A stretch of 64,000 nt of DNA from Burkholderiales bacterium (GTDB lineage: Bacteria; Pseudomonadota; Gammaproteobacteria; Burkholderiales; Burkholderiaceae_C): NCBI GenBank assembly GCA_016703325.1, contig JADJCH010000030.1, positions 41,112-105,111 on the forward strand. Direction: 5' to 3'. The position numbers and the translations under genes were made by a program. The notes beneath the pieces are model-generated. The model was given only the letters and a program-made list of their open reading frames with translations, was not told where the DNA came from and did no database searches. This document shows, in pieces, positions 51,462-60,028 of the stretch. The stretch's first letter is position 1. Every line of letters begins with the position of its first letter.

Positions 51462-52301
51462 ATGATTCACCCCATGTCGCAGGCCCCTTCCCCCTCCGCC
51501 CAGTTCTGGCGCGACCCTGACTGGCCGGTGGTGGTGGAGACGCGGCGGGCCAGCGGGAGCCGGGCCTGCTACCGACCGCACAGCCACCCCTCGGTATCGA
51601 TCGGCGTGGTCGATCGGGGCCTCAGCCTCTTCAGCCGACCGGGTGCTGCGGTTCACCCGCTGAATGCCGGCTCGCTGGTGGTGGTGCCGGCGGGCGTGGT
51701 GCACGCCTGCAACCCGGCGCCGGGCGAGGCCTGGAGCTACCAGATGCTGCACCTGGACGCACTCTGGTGGGACCGCCTGCGTGCGGAGTGCGGCCTCGCC
51801 CCGGGCGGGGAGGATCTGCTCGTCCACGGCGAAGCCCCCCTCCTGCACCGGGCCTTCGACGCACTCAACACGCAGCTCTTCGCGCCGGATGTGGCGCTGG
51901 CGGACAAGGAGGCAGCGCTGATCGATTTCCTGGTCGGTGTGCTCTGGCCGGCGCAGGGCGCCACACGCTTTGACGCCCCGACCGCTCCCCGGGCGCTGGA
52001 GCCGCTGCTGCGCGAGCTGGCCGAGGGCGAGGGGCCGCTGCCGGACCTCACCGATCTGGCGCGGCGGGTGGGCCTCAGCCGCTTTCAGCTGATCCGCCAC
52101 TTCAGCCGGCACACCGGGCTGACGCCGCACGCCTGGCTGCTGAACCAGCGCGTGGCGCGCTCCCGCGACCTGTTGCACGACGGTGCCTCGCTGGCCGACC
52201 TGGCCTGCCGGTTGGGGTTCGCGGACCAGAGCCACTTCCAGCGTGTGTTCAAAGCGCATGTGGGCGTGACGCCGCACCGCTACCGCAGCGGTCGGGCCTG
52301 A
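51462..52301 (+). CDS. AraC-family transcriptional regulator
   Basis: 279 residues from ATG 51462 (MIHPMSQAP), or 275 from ATG 51474; no ribosome site decides. The N-terminal cupin-like sensor (ACYRPHSHPSVSIGVVDRGL, VVPAGVVHACNPAP) is of the AraC ligand-binding type. The C-terminal two helix-turn-helix units are LARRVGLSRFQLIRHFSRHT and LACRLGFADQSHFQRVFKAH, ending GVTPHRYR. It probably controls the LysE-type exporter that follows 102 bases later on the same strand, a common arrangement. Confidence 0.9.
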   Translation: MIHPMSQAPSPSAQFWRDPDWPVVVETRRASGSRACYRPHSHPSVSIGVVDRGLSLFSRPGAAVHPLNAGSLVVVPAGVVHACNPAPGEAWSYQMLHLDALWWDRLRAECGLAPGGEDLLVHGEAPLLHRAFDALNTQLFAPDVALADKEAALIDFLVGVLWPAQGATRFDAPTAPRALEPLLRELAEGEGPLPDLTDLARRVGLSRFQLIRHFSRHTGLTPHAWLLNQRVARSRDLLHDGASLADLACRLGFADQSHFQRVFKAHVGVTPHRYRSGRA

Positions 52302-52403
52302 CGGGCCTGGTCCCCAGCCGCGGGCAGCGCAGCCTGCAATTTCCTGCAAGACGGCACAGTGCGCGGTCGCCAGACTGCATCCGGGCGTTCAGGGGTGGGC
52401 GCC

Positions 52404-53063
52404 GTGGAGGTTGCGCCTGTGCTGCAGTTGTTCGTCTGGGTCGCCGCGGCCCATTTCCTGGCCCTGTTGTCGCCGGGGCCCGATTTTTTTCTGGTCGTGC
52501 GCACCGCATTGGCCGGCGGCTGGCGCCGGGCGCTGTGGACCTGTGTCGGCATCGCCGCGGCGAACGCGTTGTTCATTGCCGCAGCGCTGGGCGGCATGTC
52601 CCTGCTGGCGCCGGACTCGCTGCTGTTCAGGTTGCTGCAGGTGGCCGGTGGGCTGTACCTGATCCATCTGGGCTGGGCGAGCTGGCGACAGGCAGCAGCG
52701 GCGGCGTTGGAGCCGGCAGGTCTGGGCGCCTTTTCTGGCACGGGGCCCGCACCCGCGGCAGACCGTTGGCGCTCCCTGCGGGAGGGCTTTGTCTCGGGTG
52801 CGCTGAACCCCAAAAACGCGCTGTTCTACGCCAGCCTGGCTGCGCTGCTGGGCGCGGAGGTGACCACCGGCTGGCGCTGGCTGATGGGAGCCTGGATGGT
52901 GCTGGCCGTGCTGGGCTGGGACTCCCTGGTTGCCGCGGCAGCCGGCCACGACCGCGTGCGCCGGCGCTTCGGTCGCTGGCTGCCGGCCTTGACGCGAGGC
53001 TGTGGCGCCGTGCTGCTGGCCTCGGGCTGCGCGATGGTGGGAGCGGCGGGTCTGCGGCGGTAA
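52404..53063 (+). CDS. LysE/RhtB-family amino acid exporter
   Basis: About 219 residues from GTG 52404; the frame is open upstream, but VLQLFVWVAAAHFLALLSPG is the natural first helix. The family signature SPGPDFFLVVR is present, with GFVSGALNPKNALFYASL and about six transmembrane segments. LysE/RhtB proteins export amino acids such as lysine, threonine or homoserine. The 102-base gap to the AraC gene shows no strong promoter by eye. Confidence 0.88.
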   Translation: MEVAPVLQLFVWVAAAHFLALLSPGPDFFLVVRTALAGGWRRALWTCVGIAAANALFIAAALGGMSLLAPDSLLFRLLQVAGGLYLIHLGWASWRQAAAAALEPAGLGAFSGTGPAPAADRWRSLREGFVSGALNPKNALFYASLAALLGAEVTTGWRWLMGAWMVLAVLGWDSLVAAAAGHDRVRRRFGRWLPALTRGCGAVLLASGCAMVGAAGLRR

Positions 53064-53197
53064 GCTGGATTGTTCAACCATTCGGTTGACTGAACACCCT
53101 GCTGCTGCAGGCCGATGGTCATGCGTCGCCGGGTGTCGAAGCGCCCTTGCCTGCCACCGACCTCTCCCCGCCACCCAACCGCGAAAGGACGATCCCC

Positions 53198-53734
53198 ATG
53201 GCTGACCTGCAAGACAACACCCGCCACGGCACGCTGGCCGACCGGTCCACCCTGTGCATCCGCCGCAGCCTGCCCGGGCCGATCGAGCGGGTCTGGGCCC
53301 ACCTGACCGACAGCGACCTGCGCCGCCAGTGGCTGGCCGAGGGACGGATGACGCTCCAGCCCGGCAGCTCCTTCGAGCTCGTCTGGCGCAACGATGAACT
53401 CTCTGCCTCCGCGGCGGAGCGGCCGGAGGGCTTTTCCGCCGAATCGCGCGCCACCTGCGGCGTGATCGAAGTGGACCCGCCGCGCCGCCTGCGCTACCTC
53501 TGGCCCAGCGTGGGCGATGTCTGCTTCGAGCTGGAGCCTGCAGGCGACCGGGTGCTGCTGACCCTCACGCACCGCAAGCTCAGCGGCGACAACCTGATCC
53601 TCAACGTCTGCGCCGGCTGGCACGCCCACCTGGAACTGTTGCTGGCACGGGTGGAGGGGACAACGGCACCGTCGCTGTGGGCCACCTGGAAGCGGCTGCG
53701 CGGGGAGTACGAGGCGCTGCTGAAGGGTCGCTGA
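53198..53734 (+). CDS. SRPBCC (AHSA1-like) domain protein
   Basis: 178 residues from ATG 53198. The hydrophobic-cavity fold of the Bet v1/AHSA1 family is shown by SLPGPIERVWAHLTDSDLRRQW, WLAEGRMTLQPGSSFELVW and ATCGVIEVDPPRRLRYLW, ending with an Activator-of-Hsp90-like helix (AGWHAHLELLLARVEG). Such proteins bind lipids or small hydrophobic ligands; function unknown. It lies alone, 134 bases after the exporter gene and convergent with the ankyrin gene. Confidence 0.85.
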   Translation: MADLQDNTRHGTLADRSTLCIRRSLPGPIERVWAHLTDSDLRRQWLAEGRMTLQPGSSFELVWRNDELSASAAERPEGFSAESRATCGVIEVDPPRRLRYLWPSVGDVCFELEPAGDRVLLTLTHRKLSGDNLILNVCAGWHAHLELLLARVEGTTAPSLWATWKRLRGEYEALLKGR

Positions 53735-53787
53735 GGGGCCGCTGAGGGCCACCCGCGACGACGCGATGCGGCGGTGGCGTACCGCCT

Positions 53788-54480
53788 TCAGCGCGCGCCG
53801 GCCGCCCGCAGCAGGCGCACCATCTCGCCGTAGCCCCGCGCCGTGGCCAGTTGCAGCGGCGTGGCACCGCTGCGGTCGCTGAGCTGCGTGCTGGCGCCCG
53901 CGTCCAGCAGCGCCTTCAGCGTGGCCTGGTGGCGCGGGCCACCGTCGCCCAGCACGATGGCCTCGATCACCGCGGTCCAGTGCAGGTTGTTGACATGGTC
54001 CAGCGGCGCCCCCGCCTGGATGAGCTGGCGCACCACGCCGTCGTGGCCCAGGTGGGCGGCGGCGATCAGCGCGGTGCCGTCGTAGCGGCTGGTGACCAGG
54101 CGGGCGCTGGCACCGCCGGCCAGCAGCACGCGCAGGCTGTCTTCGTCGTCGGCCACGGCGGCGATGGTGACGGCGTCGTAGCGGCCCTGTTCCAGCGCCG
54201 CGGTATTGGCCCCCGCCTGCAGCAGGGCCCGCACCGCAGCGTGCTGGCGCGCGAAGGTGGCCACGTGCAGGGGCGTGCGGCCGGCGCTGTCGCGCGCCTC
54301 CAGCGCCGCCGGGGAGGTGGCCAGGCGCTGGATGGCGGCCAGGTCGCCCCGGTGTGCCGCCGCATGCAGTCCGTGGTAGGCCGCCGCCTCCTGGGCCGTG
54401 GGCGGCACCTGCGCGTGCACCGGCAGACAGGCGACCGCGGCGGCCAGCGCCAGCAGCAGCGTGAGGGCGGCGCGGTTCAT
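53788..54480 (-). CDS. Exported ankyrin-repeat protein
   Basis: 230 residues with a signal peptide (NRAALTLLLALAAAVACLPV then HAQ). About five ankyrin repeats follow (GLHAAAHRGDLAAIQRLATS, GRTPLHVATFARQHAAVRAL, GTALIAAAHLGHDGVVRQLI, GATPLQLATARGYGEMVRLL). Periplasmic ankyrin proteins in bacteria are protein-binding and sometimes linked to oxidative-stress enzymes. The start overlaps the stop of the HbpS-like gene (ATGA), so the two are co-translated and probably function together. Confidence 0.85.
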   Translation of the reverse strand: MNRAALTLLLALAAAVACLPVHAQVPPTAQEAAAYHGLHAAAHRGDLAAIQRLATSPAALEARDSAGRTPLHVATFARQHAAVRALLQAGANTAALEQGRYDAVTIAAVADDEDSLRVLLAGGASARLVTSRYDGTALIAAAHLGHDGVVRQLIQAGAPLDHVNNLHWTAVIEAIVLGDGGPRHQATLKALLDAGASTQLSDRSGATPLQLATARGYGEMVRLLRAAGAR

Positions 54481-55001
54481 TTCAGCAGGTCCTTGGCGGC
54501 CTCGAGCGCAGCCACGGCGCACTGCTCGTCCAGGTGCCCGCCCGGTGCGCCGCCCACGCCGATGGCGCCGATGACGTCGTTGCCCACGCGCACCGGCACC
54601 CCACCACCCAGCAGCAGGAAGCCGGGGATGTGCACCAGGTTGGCCGCGGCCGGGTTCTTCTGCGCGGCCTCCATCATGGCCAGGGTGGTGTTGCGGGCCG
54701 AGGCGGAGGTGAAGGCCTTGGCCTGCGCGGCGCCGATGGTGTGCGGCCCGGCGTTGTCGGCGCGCTGCAGGGCGCGCAGCTGGCCAGCGCGGTCCACCAC
54801 CGCAGCGGTGACGTTGTGGCCTGCGGCCAGGCAGGACGACACCGCGGCGGCAGCCAGCCGGTTGGCCAGCTCCAGCGACATGTTGCGCTCGCTGCGCACC
54901 GCCTGGGCCTGGGCGCTGGTGAAGGCGGTGCTGGTGGTCAGGGCGGTCAGGGTGGCGAGAGTGAAAGCGGCGATGCGGGTGGTCTTCAAGGTGGGCTCCA
55001 A
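54477..55001 (-). CDS. Secreted GlcG/HbpS-family heme-binding-like protein
   Basis: 174 residues with a signal peptide ending near SAQAQA. The GlcG/HbpS fold is indicated by VVDRAGQLRALQRADNAGPH, AKAFTSASARNTT, PGFLLLGGGVPVRVGNDVIG and AIGVGGAPGGHLDEQCA. In Streptomyces, HbpS is an extracytoplasmic heme-binding protein that controls the SenS/SenR two-component system. A sensor kinase and response regulator operon ends 164 bases upstream on the same strand here, which makes a similar accessory-sensor role attractive. Heme binding is not shown by sequence. Confidence 0.82.
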   Translation of the reverse strand: MEPTLKTTRIAAFTLATLTALTTSTAFTSAQAQAVRSERNMSLELANRLAAAAVSSCLAAGHNVTAAVVDRAGQLRALQRADNAGPHTIGAAQAKAFTSASARNTTLAMMEAAQKNPAAANLVHIPGFLLLGGGVPVRVGNDVIGAIGVGGAPGGHLDEQCAVAALEAAKDLLK

Positions 55002-55155
55002 TGCGTTGGCGGGTGGGGGCCGGGCCGGCGGTTCCCTTCAGGGGCCGGTTCAGCCGTGCCGTCATTCTTGGAAAACCACCCCGCTCGCACCATCCGCACG
55101 CACCGCGCCCGGCATCCGTAGGTTCACGGATGGGGCCGTGGCGTGGCGGGGAAAA

Positions 55156-55200
55156 CCCCGGTGGGTCAGCCCGGCGGCGTGCCGGGCTGACCCACCGGGG
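55156..55200 (-). terminator. Strong intrinsic terminator overlapping the response-regulator stop codon
   Basis: A perfect 20-bp stem (arms 55156-55175 and 55181-55200) with a 5-base loop is followed, in the minus direction, by TTTTC. The stop codon and last codons of the response regulator lie inside the stem. Confidence 0.85.
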
Positions 55201-55849
55201 CCGCCTCGTCGTCCACCAGCTGCGCGTAGCTGCGGATCATCTGCGCCAGCGTCTGCACCTGGAGCTTGCTGCACAGGTGGGCGCGGTGGGTCTCCACGGT
55301 GCGGGGCGACAGGACCAGCGCGCGGCCGATCTCCTTGTTGGTCAGGCCCGCCACCACCAGCGACAGCACCTCGCGCTCGCGCGCCGACAGCAGCGCAAAG
55401 CGCTCGCGGGCCTCCCGGCCGGCGGCGTCCCGCTGGCGGGTGCGCACATGCAGGCGCACGGCGTTGTGCAGCGCCTCGAGCAGGGCGTCGTCGTCCACCG
55501 GCTTCTCCAGGAACTCCGCCGCGCCGGCCTTGAAGGCGCGCCGGCACAGCTCCACCGTGCCGTGGCCGGTGAGCATCACCACCGGCTGGTCCACGCCCTG
55601 CTGGCGCAGCAGGTCCAGCACCGTCAGCCCGGACAGACCGGGCAAACGCACGTCCAGCACGATGGCGCCCACGGCCTGGCGGTCAAAGCCGTCCAGGAAG
55701 GCCTGCGGGTGCGCCCAGGCCTGCACCCGCAGGCCCACGGTGCCGATCAGCAGCGCCAGCGCCTGGCGCACGCCCTCGTCGTCGTCCACCAGGTGGATCA
55801 GCGGCGACACCGCCGAACCGGGGCCGGGGGTGGCTGCGGGTGAACTCAT
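55166..55849 (-). CDS. Response regulator, FixJ/NarL type with LuxR helix-turn-helix
   Basis: 227 residues. The receiver domain (IHLVDDDEGVRQALALLI, phospho-acceptor D66 in IVLDVRLPGLSG, Lys in FLEKPVDDD) is followed by a LuxR-type DNA-binding domain (LSAREREVLSLVVAGLTNKE, LSPRTVETHRAHLCSKL). It should be phosphorylated by the sensor kinase encoded just upstream; its ATG overlaps the predicted natural stop of the kinase (TGATG). A perfect terminator covers its end, so the downstream HbpS-like and ankyrin genes need their own promoter or readthrough. Confidence 0.92.
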   Translation of the reverse strand: MSSPAATPGPGSAVSPLIHLVDDDEGVRQALALLIGTVGLRVQAWAHPQAFLDGFDRQAVGAIVLDVRLPGLSGLTVLDLLRQQGVDQPVVMLTGHGTVELCRRAFKAGAAEFLEKPVDDDALLEALHNAVRLHVRTRQRDAAGREARERFALLSAREREVLSLVVAGLTNKEIGRALVLSPRTVETHRAHLCSKLQVQTLAQMIRSYAQLVDDEAAPVGQPGTPPG

Positions 55850-57503
55850 GGGAACAAGCCTTTCGATCCGGATTCAGCGGCGGCCCCCGGAGCGGCCCCC
55901 GACACGGCACTCACCAGCGGCAGCGTCAGCACCAACTCGGCCCCGCGACGCCGCCGCCGGGCGCCACGGCATTGCGCGCCTCCAGGCTGCCGCCCAGCGT
56001 CTGCGCCAGGGTCTGGCACAGCGGCAGCCCCAGGCCGAGCCCACCGGCGCGGGTGGTGAAGAAGGGCTCGAAGACGCGCTCCAGGTGCTCCGGCGCCAAC
56101 CCGGGGCCGTTGTCGCACACCCGCAGTTGCGCCTGCGTGGGGTCGGCGGCGGGCTGCAGCCGCAGCTCGATGCGGGGCGCCGGGGTACCCGCCTGTTCCA
56201 GTGCCTGCAGGGCGTTGGTCACCAGGTTGTGCACGATCTGCTCCAGCATCACCGGATCGGCGTGCAGCGCCCCCACCTGGCCGCTCACCGATGCGGTCAC
56301 GCCGCGCCGCTGCAGCTCGGGCCCCAGCAGGTGCAGCATCTGGCTGCACAGCGCCTGCAGGCCCACTGGCTGCAGGGCCGCGCCCCGCGTCGGGTCCTGC
56401 ACCAGCCGGCGCAGGCGGGTCAGCACGTCGGACGCGCGGCGCGCCTGGTCGGCCGCCAGGCTCAGGGCCTGGCGCAGCGCGGCGCCGTCCCCGCCCTGGT
56501 CGCCGTGTTCGCCCTCCCCGTCAGCCCCGCCGGCCTGCGGCAGCAGGCGCTGCGCCGCGCGCGTGCTGGCCAGCACCGCGGCCAGGGGCTGGTTGAGCTC
56601 GTGCGCCAGGCCGGCGGCCAGCTCGCCCAGGGTGTTCAGCCGCGCGGCCTGTGCCAAACGCATCAGGTCGGCCTGCCGGCGCTGCGCGCTGCGGGCCCGC
56701 TGCAGTGCCCACAGCGCGGCGGTGGCCGCCGCACAGGCCGCCCCCCAGGCCAGCAGCCAGGCCCAGGGCCACTGCGCCGGCCCGGTGGCGCGATGAAGGT
56801 GCAGCTCGAAGGGCTGGCCGGGCGTGGCCAGCAGCATGGCGAAGGTGAAGCCCTGCGTCAGTCCCGCCGGCTGCTCCGATTGCGATGGACCTGCGTACAG
56901 CAGCAGTGCCTCGTCACCGCGCGCCAGCCACACCCGCACCGGCCCGGTATCGGACAGCGGCCACTCCTCGGCCCCCACCAGGCGGCGCGCATCCACCCGC
57001 AACGCCCAGCTGGCCGGGTGGCCGGCCAGCACGATCCAGTACTGCCCACGCGCGGCATCCACCCCCGCCAGCACCGCATGGCGCGCGCTGCCTGACTGCG
57101 CACGCGACTGCGCACGCGATTGCGCCTCGGCCTCAGCCAGCACGGCGTCGGACCAGGGGTGGTCGGCATCGCTGCGCTGCACCGCCAGCACCGCCGGCCA
57201 CAGGGCCGGCAGGCGCTCGGCCGGTTCATCGCCCCCGCGGGCCGGTGCCACCAGGGCCAGCGTCGCCAGCACCGCCTCCAGCTGCGCGGCGCGCTGGCTC
57301 AGCAGCCGGTGGGCGATGCGGGCATCGGCGGCAAAGGCTTCACGCCGCATCGAAATGTCCCAGCGCACGATGGCGGCCGCGCCCAGCATCAACAGCAGCA
57401 GCCCGCCCATCACCCACACGACACCTCGGCCCGGCGCGGGAGGCGGTCGCCAGCGCGTGAGTGCGGCGGCTGGGGTGGCAGGCAGAAGCCTGGCGGTGGA
57501 CAT
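55846..57503 (-). CDS. Membrane sensor histidine kinase (C-terminal frameshift, probably a sequence error)
   Basis: About 550 residues from ATG 57503. A transmembrane helix near 30-52 (VVWVMGGLLLLMLGAAAIV), a periplasmic sensor region, a second hydrophobic segment near 250, HisKA with His301 (GLAHELNQPLAAVLAST) and a HATPase domain (NLVTNALQALEQAG, VCDNGPGLAP, GGLGLGLPLCQTLA). As written, the frame closes at 55926 after APGGGVAGPSWC. A one-base shift near 55950, in a GCCGCCGCC run, restores AELVLTLPLVSAV and continues to a stop at 55846 that overlaps the response-regulator ATG. The restored frame is the more natural gene. The signal sensed is unknown. Confidence 0.85.
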
Positions 57504-57634
57504 GAAGACATTCTCCACCGGCGTCTGGCAGCGGTCAGCGCGGGGCGGGTTGGCGGATCCGGAGCGCCGAACCTGGGGCTACCTCGGCCTCCAGAGGCTC
57601 AGTGGCAGCCGTGCCGTCCCTGGCGCCGATGCAC

Positions 57635-59269
57635 TCACCCCGCCGTGGCATCACCTCGCCTGCTGACGGGCAGCGCCACCATGATCGGGCTGCCGGGCGT
57701 CGTGCAGCCGGTATCGCAGCACTTGCCGGGCTGCCGGTTCTTCGTGATGCCCCGGCTCTCGTCGTGCAGCACGCCGCGTTCGAGCAAACGTTCCACCAGC
57801 TCCACCTTGGAGCCGACGGGATAGTTGCGCCAGATCTCCTGCTTCATCGCCGCGGGTGAGCCCCCGCCGTGCAAACTGATCACCGAGTACCAGCCGCCCT
57901 GGTAGGAGGCGGTCAGGTCCTCGATGAACCGCGCCGCCTGGATGCGCTTGTCATACGGAACATCGGGAGCCGCCTGCAGCACCTCCGACAGCCTCGCGGC
58001 GGTGGCCGGGTTGTGGTCTTCGTCCGGTCCCGGCAAGGCCACGATCAAGCCGCCCGACACCTCGTGCGCGATGCGGTGCATGTCGTAGATCTTCGTGGCC
58101 AGCAGCAGCTTGCCGATGTTGCTGAACACCGGATCGGGCATGAAGCTGCCGCTGTGCGGGTCGCGCTCGGCATAGACACTCGCAGCCACGCCGCAGGCAA
58201 AAATGCTCTCCGTGATCGTGATCAACTCGACCATCGGGTCTCGCAGGTTGCTCTTCTGGTCCGGGTCCAGCCCGTTGGCTTCACACATCAGCGCACCGGC
58301 GCCGATCAGCAGGTCACCGAAGCCCGCGCGGGCCGCGATGCAGCTGTGGCGGTGGTGCGTGGCATAGCTGTAGGTCAGCACCTGGCTGTGCTCCCAGTCG
58401 CCCGCATAGAACACACGCTCCCAGGGCACAAAGACCTGGTCGAACAGAACCACGGCGGTGGCCTGACCGTACTTGCGGGAGAACAGCGCCTCGCCGTGCT
58501 CCAGCTTATCGCCCGGCCGACCTGCAGGCCGGGACACGATGGTGATCCCGGGCGCATCGACCCGCAGCGCGCAGCACACGGCAAAGTCGGCATCCTCGCG
58601 GCCCATGGCGCGGCTGGGCATCACCAGAAACTCATGCATGTACGGCGCGCCGGTGACGATGGCCTTGGTCCCGCTGATGACGATGCCTTTGGCATTCCGC
58701 GCCACGACGTGCACGTAGCTGTCGGCATTCGCCTGCTGATGCGGCCTGCGGCTGCGGTCGCCCTTGGCATCGGTCATCGCGATTCCGAGCGACAGATCGT
58801 GGTCCTGCACATGCGCCAGGTAGCTCTCGAAGCGGGCGCGGTGTTCGGTTGTCCCCCTGGCGTCGTCGATGCGGGCCGTGACCTGCGCGATGGCGTTCAG
58901 CGCGTCATGCGCCAGGTAGCGCTGAGCACAACCGGTCTCCTGGCAGAGCAGGCGCACCAGCTCCAGCTTGTTCAGCAGGTCACCGGCCGATTCATTGACA
59001 TGCAGCATCCGGCTGACCACGCGGCCCCGTGTGGACTGGCTGGACTGGGTGGCCAGCGCGATCGGCTCCAGCTCGGCCCGCAAGGCGCAGTCGTAGGTGA
59101 AGCCCAGGGCGTTGATGCCCGGTTGCAGCGACGCCTCGTCGGCCACACAGGCCACCTCACGTCCGTCCACGTAGACCTTCGGCCGGTAGCTGCGCAATGA
59201 TTCGCGGTAGGCCACACCGGACATCAGTTTGACCTGGGTTGCCGGGGTCTCAGGCGCAGATTCAGACAT
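57635..59269 (-). CDS. HpaB-family (4-hydroxyphenylacetate 3-hydroxylase-type) flavin-dependent oxygenase
   Basis: 544 residues. The acyl-CoA dehydrogenase-like fold of the HpaB family is clear: YRPKVYVDGREV, AMTDAKGDRSRRP, SGTKAIVTGAPYMHEFLVMP, VFVPWERVFYAGDWE, YHRQS-like THHRHSC and GGSPAAMKQEIWRNY. Such enzymes hydroxylate phenols using FADH2 from a partner reductase, not found in this window. The related 4-hydroxybutyryl-CoA dehydratases bind an iron-sulfur cluster; here one His and one Cys of the four ligands appear kept, while the other two are Tyr and Ala, which argues against a dehydratase. It is divergent from a TetR gene with a palindromic operator between them. Confidence 0.85.
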   Translation of the reverse strand: MSESAPETPATQVKLMSGVAYRESLRSYRPKVYVDGREVACVADEASLQPGINALGFTYDCALRAELEPIALATQSSQSTRGRVVSRMLHVNESAGDLLNKLELVRLLCQETGCAQRYLAHDALNAIAQVTARIDDARGTTEHRARFESYLAHVQDHDLSLGIAMTDAKGDRSRRPHQQANADSYVHVVARNAKGIVISGTKAIVTGAPYMHEFLVMPSRAMGREDADFAVCCALRVDAPGITIVSRPAGRPGDKLEHGEALFSRKYGQATAVVLFDQVFVPWERVFYAGDWEHSQVLTYSYATHHRHSCIAARAGFGDLLIGAGALMCEANGLDPDQKSNLRDPMVELITITESIFACGVAASVYAERDPHSGSFMPDPVFSNIGKLLLATKIYDMHRIAHEVSGGLIVALPGPDEDHNPATAARLSEVLQAAPDVPYDKRIQAARFIEDLTASYQGGWYSVISLHGGGSPAAMKQEIWRNYPVGSKVELVERLLERGVLHDESRGITKNRQPGKCCDTGCTTPGSPIMVALPVSRRGDATAG

Positions 59270-59282
59270 GGGGATCTCCGGG

Positions 59283-59321
59283 AATTGAACGAAAGCCGCA
59301 CAAATTAAACACTGTTCAATT
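59283..59321. promoter_or_regulatory. Palindromic operator between the HpaB-type gene and tetR
   Basis: ATTAAAC-ACT-GTTCAAT (59304-59320) is a 7-3-7 palindrome with one mismatch, and AATTGAAC (59283-59290) pairs with GTTCAATT (59314-59321) as a perfect outer inverted repeat. The AT-rich block sits in the 79-base divergent gap, the expected place for a TetR operator. Confidence 0.6.
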
Positions 59322-59348
59322 CATCGGGTCAACGTTTAGACTGACGGC

Positions 59349-60026
59349 ATGGCCCGCTCTTCCGCCCCCACGCGTCGCTCCACCGTCCAGCAGGACAGCA
59401 CCGATCCACGCGACCTTCGCCACCAGGCGCTGGCCGATGTGCGACGGCAGTCGGTGCTGGACGCGGCGCGAGCCACCTTCGTCGAGCTCGGCATGGAGAA
59501 GACCAGCATGCGCCTGATTGCGCAGCGCGCCGGCTACACCGTGGGCGCCCTCTACAGCTACTTCGCCAGCAAGGAAGAGGTCTACGGCGCGCTGCTGGCC
59601 GAGTCGCTGGAGCGCCTGAACCAGCGGGTGCGGCAGGCGCTGGACGGGGTTGCGGATCCGGCCCAACGCCTGCGTGGTTCGGCCACGGCGTTCTTCGGCT
59701 TCTACCGCGAGAACCCGCGCGATCTCGATCTCGGCTTCTACCTGTTCCAGGGCATGACGCCCCGCGGCCTGACGCCCGAGTTGAACGAGAAACTCAATGC
59801 CCGCCTGCGCGATGCGCTGCAGCCGACGCAGGAGGCACTGCAGGAGCTGGGGCTGCCCACCCAGCGGGCGCTGGAAGAGGTCACGGCGCTCTTCGCGCAC
59901 ACCGTCGGCCTGCTGGTGCTCAGCCACACCGGCCGCATCCGCATGTTCAAACAGGCTTCGCAGGACCTGTTCAACACCTACCTTCAACAACTGCTGGGCC
60001 GCACGTCGGCCGGCGCCAAGGGTTGA
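59349..60026 (+). CDS. TetR/AcrR-family transcriptional regulator
   Basis: 225 residues. The N-terminal helix-turn-helix is at about 30-80 (ARATFVELGMEKTSMRLIAQ then RAGYTVGALYSYFASKEEVY), followed by an all-helical ligand-binding domain. It is divergent from the HpaB-type oxygenase gene, with a palindrome between them that it probably binds as a repressor. The isochorismatase-like hydrolase gene begins 2 bases after its stop, so the two are co-transcribed. The ligand is likely an aromatic substrate of the oxygenase. Confidence 0.9.
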   Translation: MARSSAPTRRSTVQQDSTDPRDLRHQALADVRRQSVLDAARATFVELGMEKTSMRLIAQRAGYTVGALYSYFASKEEVYGALLAESLERLNQRVRQALDGVADPAQRLRGSATAFFGFYRENPRDLDLGFYLFQGMTPRGLTPELNEKLNARLRDALQPTQEALQELGLPTQRALEEVTALFAHTVGLLVLSHTGRIRMFKQASQDLFNTYLQQLLGRTSAGAKG

Positions 60027-60028
60027 CG

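Noticed and set aside
57635..59269. Assignment as 4-hydroxybutyryl-CoA dehydratase.
   Set aside because: Two of the four iron-sulfur ligand positions are Tyr and Ala, so an HpaB-type oxygenase is the safer call.
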